A DNA stretch of 64,000 nt, taken from NCBI GenBank assembly GCA_965178125.1, contig OZ237749.1, positions 124,001 to 188,000 on the forward strand. Direction: 5' to 3'. The notes beneath the pieces were generated by a model. The model did not search any database. It worked only from the letters and a program-made list of their open reading frames with translations, and had not been told where the DNA came from. Within the stretch, counting starts at the first letter, position 1, and every line of letters starts with the position of its first letter. Shown piece by piece: positions 56,401 to 64,000 of this stretch. This stretch comes from Bilabrum cf. latius. Its lineage: Eukaryota; Bigyra: Bicosoecida; Bigyra; Bicosoecida. The position numbers were made by a program, and so were the translations under genes.

Positions 56401-59400
56401 GACGGACGTTCCGGGGCGGCGTGCTGCCTCAGCAAGGCAACGGCTCAGAGGCGGACTCATCAAGCCGCAGCAGCGAAGCGATGATCGGCGCATTGAAGCG
56501 GACTGAAGTGAGGGAAGTGACCATTGCCGATCATCTAGATCTCGGGGGTGATGCTGACCGCGACGCCGCTAAGCAAGCTGGGATCCAGCGGCGAGGGGGT
56601 CGGGCTGGGAAGGAAGGCCTGCTGTCACCCAGAGATGACCGAGACGAGAAAGAAATCAAGGGAGGAGTGAGAGCAGGGAAGCGACGGTCTCCGCGCAGCT
56701 AGTCTCGCAAGCCGGGCGGTGCGCCGTCAATGCAAGGAGGAAAGTCAAAGTCAAAATCGATGACAACTGATTTTGAGCTTTCTAACTCCATTCCAGTGGC
56801 TGGTGACAGCTATGAGATGGCTCGCAGGTCCTCCCATGAGACAGCCGGCAGGTCATCTCGCGAGCTAGGCGACGGGAGGTCGAGTCGCCCGGTCCATTCG
56901 CACCACTTGGGCTCTAACCCCGATGACGACCTCCAGCCGCCATCATCGGATGGATTTTTTGAGGCTATGGGTATCGGGTCAAGTGGAATTGGATACAAGA
57001 ATTCCTTTATCGAGCATGGCGTAGGCGCAGTCAAGGATGCAGCAGCTGCACCTAGCCCGCACAGCGGTGGGGTGCAGGTCGCGGCCGACCCACTGAACAG
57101 CCGCGACCGGCTGCACATGCACCACTCCGCCCACGCAACATCCGAGCCGTTGCGGGGCGTCGATGCCCCCATAGTTCCAGGTGGCGTACAACCATAGAGC
57201 GATGCTGGAACTTCGCCGACTAGTGGATCTCCAATCGACAGCTCTCCACCGGGTGGCAATTCTCTGACTCGAAGAGCCACACGCGATGCGTCGGGAGTCA
57301 CGACAGTGGCACCATCCCGCACCGCTATTGGGAACACTCGGGGCCGCGAGGCAACGCATGCTGCCAGCACCGATGCCAGCAGCGGCAGGATAGAGTCGTA
57401 CGCCAAGGAAGACGATGTGCCCGTGTCGATGAACTCGTGGGCTCAGGCAGCTGCCAGTAGTCCAGGCACGGGGCCATTGGTCCACGGCTAGGAAGGAAAC
57501 AGCGAGTACGACTCTTCAAACACTCACGGCCGGGACACTGCAGAAACGCACGGGCTCACTGTGACACAGAGCACCTATGATACGGAGCGCCCCCACCGGG
57601 TCAGGATCCCGCTGGTGCAAGGAAGGCCCAGTGCAGAGGTAGACTGGACGGACCGATCGCTAAACGGTGGTGCTAGCAGTGGAGAGTTTGCCACCGGCTC
57701 CAATTCGGTCGGGGCGAACATGCTGCAAACGGAGACGTCCTTGGGTGACGGCAGCTCCGGGGCGACCAGTCCACGGGAGTCTAGCCGCATGATGCATCGA
57801 CCAGTCTCCGTGCGTGAGCTGCAGCGTAAGACCGACAGGACAGCTAGGGGCTATGCCCATCGGGAGTCTGCAGAGCTGGATGCCTCCATGGACGATAGCG
57901 AAGGGCTCGTGGGGCCTGGCTACGAGCAGCCTAGGCTGGGCGGTCGAGCTAGTCTCGGTCTCGCGCCCATTCGGGAGGTGCCCGACAGCGACCCAGCGAT
58001 GGGTCGAATAGACACCGATGAAAGCACGAGGGAGACAGCAAGCAGCCCATAGACCGAAGACGCCCAGGCCTCGGGTAGGATGGAGAGAACCACATCGGAG
58101 CGGCACATGCAAGCGAGCCTACAGCCGGATGAGATCATTCCTACAAAGAATGGCAGCAAGCTCCCCAAGCAGGGCACCAATCACACGTCAGGGCGATCGT
58201 CCATGGAGCTTTTCAACCAGGACTTCACCGATGTGACGCCACGCACCAACACTGCTACTGAGGGACCGACTGGATACAGCGTGCAACGATTCCATTCGCA
58301 GGACACCCGGGCCAATCCATCCGCGGCAGTTGTCACAGTGACCCACGGAGCGAGGCCGAGGCCAGCTCAGGGGGCTGTGTTGGCCCTGTCGACTGACATG
58401 AGGGGCATTCCATCTGATATTCTCTGGCAGTTGCAGCACGACCGTAAGACTTCGCATGCTCAGCAGCTGCCAAGTGAGAGCATCGGCAGCGGCAGTGCAA
58501 TCCTGCGAAACAGCCCCCGCTTTCGCAGCAGGGCGGTCACTACGCGAGCCGATGACCCAGGCAACGGCATCCCTCGTGGGATGGGGATGACGCTGCAGTC
58601 TCGCATGCGGCTGGTTGCGGGGCAATCTGCCGGATCGGTGGCGGGCGCGTCGCAGATGCATGACGGCTTGCTGGACAACGCGCAGTAGAGCCCAGCGGTG
58701 CTGAGAGAGCATCACTTGGAGCGATGGCCCGTTGGTGGAAGCGTGCTCCTGCCTGCTTCTGCTATCGAGCAGGAACAGTCACAGGTTGGCGGCGGCTCCT
58801 AGCTAGCGCTTGCAGACCGGCATGGCAGCAGCTCGGCTGGGACCGCTTCCATCATGTCGACCGACGTGTTGTAGCGAGTGCACAATTTCTCGCATGGCAC
58901 GCACCGCGGCTCGCGTATGCTTCTCGCGGCCTCGAACTCATCTATGAGTCCTGCCGGGGGCGGCGATTCCAGCACAGGATAGACCCGAGCCTTCGTTAGC
59001 AGCAGGCGTCCTGACTCTGGGTCTGTCTCCGGAGACTCCGCCGATGACCTGAAGGAGGCAGTGTATAGCCAGCCAGACTGGCCATGCAGCCGAGGCAAGT
59101 ACGACATGGACGATGGCGGCGGCGGTGTAGCAAGCGGCGGTGGAAAGGCGGTTGCAGAGGCGAGAAAGCAGGTGGCTCGGTTCGCGCAGGACGTGGATCA
59201 GAACGCTGATCTTTTCCAGGGATCAGCAGATTCCGAGGCACAGCCAAGTGAGAGCGGGGATGATGGTCAAGACGGCCTGGAATCGTTCCAACCGCTGGAA
59301 CTGGCTCCCTTCCAGCGGTCACCCGGCACGGGATCACTACCAAAGGGGCAGCGATCGCCCCCCAAGTCTTCTCGGTCCAAGAACAGTGGGCTGCCCCCGC

Positions 59401-59852
59401 TCCCGCAGCACGCGCCGCTGCCCAGCCCAGCATTCAAAGGGCCATTGGGGAGGCAGGCCAACCCGCTGCCAGCCATCAGCGAGAAGGTCACGAGTGAGCC
59501 CACGGGCAGCCCGGTGCGGGACACCTAGCCAGCTCCCAGCTTTGCTGGTAGAGACACCCGCGATCGTGTGGCGTCAGAGGCGCTATACAGGGCTACTCCA
59601 GTGATTCCGACAAGCGACAAACTCGACGATTGGGTGGCATGCATCGTGCGCTCCGCGGGCAGGTGGGTCCACCGATTGCGAGTGCCTGACCTTGACGATC
59701 CCAGCGGCAGCCTATCGGTGCTAGTTGACAGCGAGAGCGGCAGCAGGCTTGTGCTGACTGCGTCAAGGGTAGAGGGGCACGATGTGGGGCTGCTGTGTGT
59801 GCACGTGTACGAGGCGCCCGAGTGCCTGATGCCGCAGACTGTAGCTGTGTAA
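53449..59852 (+). CDS. giant multi-pass membrane protein, about 2,048 residues (17 UAGs)
   Basis: Proposed exons are 53449-53528, 53593-53702 and 53896-59852, ending in TAA. The last exon is open for 1,985 codons except for TAGs at 54168, 55089, 55317, 55389, 55425, 55617, 55671, 55983, 56700, 57195, 57489, 58050, 58686, 58800, 58872, 58980 and 59526; there is no internal TAA or TGA. The first 240 residues hold about seven hydrophobic helices, including EILSVYLSVALGL, RLLAVAVQVCALWL, MAFLVCSYYVLDTA, VLWRVAGVVSTIFCLVAHF and VQLSVVGLIVAIVVF. The remainder is a polar tail of some 1,800 residues rich in Ser, Gly, Arg and Gln, ending in a more ordered block (DKLDDWVACIVRSAGRWVHRL...RLVLTASRVEG). 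The topology suggests a receptor- or channel-like N terminus; no family is recognised. Exons 1-2 are less certain than exon 3. Confidence 0.72.
53529..53592 (+). other. proposed intron 1 of the giant membrane-protein gene
   Basis: Donor GC|GTTTAG, branch-like CACTAAC at about 53565, acceptor CCATCTTCAG|ACC. It removes an in-frame TAA and joins two hydrophobic stretches in frame. The donor is weak. Confidence 0.5.
53703..53895 (+). other. proposed intron 2 of the giant membrane-protein gene
   Basis: Donor CGAT|GTAGCG (or GTACAC nine bases on, which also keeps phase), acceptor TTTATTCTCAG|TCATGG. Confidence 0.5.
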
Positions 59853-59980
59853 CATCCGTGGATGCGAGCTGAATGGATCCGCGCAAGGGCTGGAGCGCGG
59901 GCTGACTTGCAACGGTTTGTTTAAGAGACTAGATGCTCTTTAGGCACGAAATCATGCATTCAAGCTCACTCGGCTCGGAG

Positions 59981-62900
59981 TCACGAAAGCTCAACGATCT
60001 TTGGCCGGATCCCGATTCGCACCCCTCTCGTTGCTCCGAGATTGCTCACTTCCTTGCTCAGCAGTTCCTGCATTTTGCCCACGCACGAGCGGGCATGGCC
60101 TCGCACTACTAGATCCTTGTCCTACTCCGCAGTCGTGGACGCAAGCCGCTGCACTCGCAGCAGCAAAGCCGCTAGGCTCTCCGTCAGCCTTCCCACAGGA
60201 ATCGCTTCAATCAGCCGAAACAGCAGATAGACGGCTGCCCTGCGCAGCTTCGATTCGGCTAATCGCACAGCACGAGGGACCTCGGTGGAACCAGTCGCAG
60301 GGCCCTCATCGCCCTGCATTCTCCCGCTGCTGCCGTCCCGGCCTTGCGTGCCTACTGCTGCACTCTCACTTACTGTGCCTACAAGCACCGAAGCGGCCCC
60401 ACCTACACAATCCTCCAGCAGCGAGACGGAGTGAGCGTGCCCGCCGGCAACGGTTAGAGCATACACTATGTCTGCCGCGGCCGTCAAGCCAGAAGCCCTA
60501 AACTCTTGCCATTCCACGCGCATTCGCAGCTCGGCTGCTGAGATTTGCGCGGCTGCCTCTCCACCACTCCCGCTCCCAGCTGTGACTTTGCTCCCTTGAG
60601 CAGCACCTCCCGCCGACGTCACCGCGCGTGGCTGCTCGGCTTCGAGAACGCATTTCTCGCCGCTTGGCTGGTCATCCCGTTCTACTGAATTGCTGGCCAA
60701 TCTGTGCAGGACAGCGCGAGACACAGCAGTGGATCCAGTCGGGGCCACAAAGCTACTTCTAGGATCCAGCGCTGCCTGAACCAGAGCAGCCCCGCCTTCT
60801 ACAACCGCGACACTATCGCCAGCCAGGTCTTGCAAGACGGCCCCCTTTGGCTGCTTCACACCAGATACACCTGAAGCTGAAGGTTCGACCTCCCCGTCCT
60901 CGGACTCTGACGCAGCGAACCACAGACATGCGTCCATTGGCGGAAGCTCTGGACCACAGCCAGCCTTCATGCATGCACCAAGCACACCGCGGGCATAGGC
61001 CGGCAGCAGCTCGCCTGCCCGCCCTGCCACCTTGATGAGCGCCAAGAAGAGCCTGGTGCGTGCTTTGATCGGGCGATCGTGCTCCATCGCGAGCTTGGCA
61101 AGCAGTGGCACCATTTGCTTTGGCGCGCGTCTTGCGGCTGCCTCGAGCAGGGCTACAGCAGCCAGGTGCACGTACGAGTCCTCGGCGGCCAAATGAGCAC
61201 ACGCCAGCCTCACGATTCGGCCCAGTAGTCCTTCAACCGGGGCCAGCAATGTCCTTGCTTCTGCCTCGGACATGCTGCGGAACGCATCGGCAATCACCTG
61301 GAGGCCACCGCCTTGCATGGCAGGCGATGGGTCTACCAGCATGCCCACACCCTGTCTCAAAGCAGCCTTGAACTCGCTGGCCATTTGCTCCTGTTCTGCT
61401 TTGCTATGCGAGGCGCCTGCATCCGCTACTCCTGTGGCATGCGAACCTATCGGCCGTGTAGGTGCTGCGCCAGCCGACAGCAGCCCGGCCACAGTCGTAG
61501 CCACCAATTCACGGATGGTCGCCGCAACCCCTTGTGCTGCTTCCTCTTCATCGCTTCCGATCTTGCCTTCACCACTGACCTGTGCATCCTCACGAGCGTG
61601 CAGCTTCACTTGCAGCGGTAGCAGGGTATCGACAGCTTGCTGGAGCCAAGGCATGCTCTTCGATGCAGCACTATCGGCGGATGAGCTGACACCCACAGAC
61701 TGCTCTGTGTTACCACGATCAGAGTCTGTTCCTGTTATAAGCATCTTACCGAACACATTTGTCACCCCTTTCAGCAGCTCGCAGGCACCAAGGAACAGAG
61801 GGAGGCAACTGGCACCAACACTATCCTCGATGTTTGAGCCGAGCTTGCCCGCGGCGCCTTCCCCAACTGCGACCCGACGCACGGCATCCGATGTGTATGC
61901 AAGCACATCTGCTGCAAATCTAACAACCCCCACCAAATCTCCCTCGATTGCAGCTGGGCCCAGAGTCCCCATCAGCTCGACAAGGAACTGCATGGCCACG
62001 TCCTCGCCGATATCAGCTGGATGCATGCTGCTCGTCAGCAACGGCCCTGTGCTGCTTTCAGGTTGGTGTGTGCGTGCATCAGTTGCAACCTTTAAAATTG
62101 CCCCCAGCGCAATCCCAGGCAGGCCTGCCTCGATCAGCGAAGTGTCGCGCAAGATCACCGCGGCTTCGTCTGCAACTGTAGCGACCATGCCGGAGCTGGA
62201 CGACGACCGAGATTCAGCTTGCTGTTGCTATCCAGCGGCTGCTGGAATCGATACTCCATCTCGGACAATTGTGAGCCGCTACAATTCAGCAATTCCCCGA
62301 CTTCCCGCATCGTCCTGGTCAAATTTGGTCTGGTCTGTACCAGTGCATGCGATAGTCGCAGCAATTAAGCATTGCTGTACGAAGGCCTCGCCTGCCACAT
62401 GCCCTCCAGCGCGCAAAAACACTCGCACAGCACGTCTCAACGACTCTAAGGAAGCTAAACTAGACTCTTGTCCGCCATGATCCCCCACCTAAAGCTCCAG
62501 GAGATGCGCGCTTCCGGCAGCGGCTAGGCATGCTGCAGCACCCGGATGTAGAGACGCGTGGTTCGCGAGAACTGACAAGGTATTGTGCAGTGGCCACAGC
62601 TGTTCGCTAATGGCGACTGGTGCAGGTGCATCTGATGGTGCCTGGTGCGCCTCGGAGCTCAAGGATCCTTTCCAAGCCGCCACAGCTGCTTTTAGTGCGA
62701 GCCTGCTTCCATTGCCCCAGCAGCGCGAGGCGGCAAGGAGCAGACGCAGCTTGAACTGCCGTGATCTCATTGAGCGATCACGATCCAACCCTGCTCGAAC
62801 GCCCGCAATAGGAAGAATGAGCTGCATAGCAACGCGCACACTAGCAGCCGCACTCAGCCCGACAGATGCCATCCGATCCCCCGAAGCCCTTCCCCCAGCA

Positions 62901-64000
62901 GGTCCACCGGCAGGCGAGGGTGTTGGCGTCGGTGCCAACGCGTCCATCAGATGCAGCGCAACCCGTGATGCGATCATGAATTTAGGGTCATTCTGTAGAA
63001 TCTGCGCAGTCTGATCCCCTTGCCCTTCCTGACCACTCTCCTGGCCACTGGCACTGGAGCTGCCAACAGCAGCAGCAGCACCAGAGGCAGCAGCTGGGTC
63101 TTGTCCACCGCTGGCAACCGATTGTCTGCTGCCATTGGATAGCAGCACCATGGCTTGGGAAGCGACGCTTGCAACGTATGAAGGCTAATCGACAGTAAAC
63201 TCAGACGGCGGACCCCCCAGCGACTTGGTCCATACTCCCGGCCCGCCCAGTGCCACCGACTTGGCCAATCCCTCGGCTGATTTGAGCAGTGCGTCGGGCC
63301 TGAGCCCCTCAAGGGTGGACAGGCTGGCTGCTCCCAGTCCACCGGGGCCTGAGACCGTCCATCGGACTACTGATTGGGCTAGCCTTCCGTAGCACCTCGC
63401 GGCTGCGAATGCCTGTCGCTGCTGGTGCGTGCTGCGGCCCCTTTGAGGCACGCTCGGGCTTCCCACCGGGAGGGCCTGGAAGGCTGCGTGCGATCGCATG
63501 CCGGGGTCGCAGCGGAGGAGCATATGTCTTAGCTTCTGGCATGGAGAGTCCTCGCGATCCGTTCCATGGCGCGCGGCAACCCGCTCTGCTGCGTCAATTC
63601 GCTGCCAAGTCTCAGAGATGAGCAATGCCCTGACCGCGTCGGGCAGCACGGTCTTGGTAAACGACCTTTCCGGACAATTAGACACGGCAGATATGATAGC
63701 TTCGATGGTTTGATTTAAGCAATACTGCCTGTGACTTGCAGTTGTCTTTGGTGCAGCAAATGGGAAGCAGCTCTCTCGAAACCTCTGCAGCCGGGCATGC
63801 TTCCACCCTATCTTTGCTGCTGATGGCCGCTTGGTGAAGGCAGGAACAGCGCGTAGTGGAGCATTCACGTACACACATAGCAGCCACATGCAGTCCAATA
63901 CGAATATGCATGACTGCAAGGCAGTGATGTTGATACCAGTTGAGCCATCACCCTTGCGTTGTACCACAGCGGCACTGAGAGCTTCTGCAGAAGTTCTGCA
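59981..64000 (-). CDS. RTP1/TANGO6-like HEAT-repeat protein, 5' end outside the window (five UAGs)
   Basis: The frame enters from the right edge and ends at TGA 59981-59983: 1,339 residues here. TAGs at 63185, 62489, 62279, 62228 and 60122 join five ORFs. The protein is a chain of amphipathic helices. The C-terminal part fits the RTP1/TANGO6 pattern: LLGRIVRLACAHLAAEDSYVHLAAVALLEAA, IKARTRLFLALIKVAGRAGELLPAYA, then RMRVEWQEFRASGLTAAAD and, after the last UAG, DKDLVVRGHARSCVGKM. In yeast Rtp1 helps assemble and import RNA polymerase II; animal TANGO6 is linked to secretion. The match is by motif order, not strong identity. Its 3' end converges with the giant membrane-protein gene (129 bp apart). 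Confidence 0.68.

Noticed and set aside
1-64000. TAGs as pseudogene decay or sequencing errors
   Set aside because: Decay would produce TAA, TGA and frameshifts too. The fused frames contain only TAG, conserved domains are intact, and only one frameshift was seen in 22 genes.
1-64000. CRISPR arrays, insertion sequences, rRNA genes, phage genes
   Set aside because: None seen. The short tandem repeats lack spacers, and no transposase or terminal inverted repeats were found.

Overview
This is nuclear DNA from an unidentified, GC-rich microbial eukaryote (protist). It carries histone H3, a MyTH4-FERM myosin, a DENN protein, a ubiquitin-conjugating enzyme, F-box/LRR and FHA modules and GT-AG introns. 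There are no bacterial operons, Shine-Dalgarno patterns or phage genes. Genes lie on both strands, are closely packed, and many encode long low-complexity insertions. Introns are few, short (roughly 95-470 nt) and sit near gene 5' ends.

The main result is that UAG is read as an amino acid. With TAG as a stop, most genes break into two to eighteen pieces. With TAG as sense, the pieces fuse in the same frame into complete proteins with recognisable domains, and each fused frame ends at TGA or TAA. By hand I count 68 in-frame TAGs in 22 genes, no internal TAA or TGA in those fused frames, and no gene that ends in TAG. TGA ends 17 genes and TAA ends 4; one gene runs off the left edge. TAGs lie inside conserved folds: the MyTH4 domain of the myosin, the UBC fold of the E2, the ATP23-type protease, the tryptophanyl-tRNA synthetase and the first EF-hand of an EF-hand protein. 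Glutamine is the likeliest meaning, but leucine is not excluded.

Layout. 1-2.0 kb (-): partial CLU/TIF31-type protein. 3.4-4.7 (+): membrane protein with a 17-residue repeat. 5.0-5.75 (-): unknown. 6.2-9.9 (-): large helical unknown. 10.2-17.0 (+): myosin with a MyTH4-FERM tail. 17.3-18.5 (+): E2 enzyme. 18.9-23.1 (+): NCA2-like protein. 23.2-31.5 (-): 2,752-residue DENN protein. 31.7-33.2 (+): organellar-type TrpRS. 33.4-37.3 (-): FHA/F-box/LRR protein. 37.6-38.3 (-): ATP23-like metalloprotease. 38.9-41.2 (+): membrane protein with a charged tail. 41.5-41.9 (-): divergent histone H3. 42.0-43.7 (+): EF-hand protein. 43.8-45.2 (+): membrane protein with eight UAGs. 45.3-46.2 (-): membrane protein. 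46.4-48.7 (+): methionine-salvage fusion. 48.7-50.3: AT-rich gap. 50.3-51.9 (-): two small membrane proteins. 52.4-53.1 (+): J-domain protein. 53.4-59.9 (+): 2,048-residue multi-pass protein with 17 UAGs. 60.0-64.0 (-): RTP1/TANGO6-like protein running off the right edge.

The genes are a normal eukaryotic housekeeping mix covering trafficking, mitochondria, ubiquitin, chromatin, methionine salvage and translation. They are not a pathway cluster; what links them is the variant genetic code. A second, unexplained layer is a short DNA word, TGTGACGAGTG, found ten times in coding sequence on both strands.
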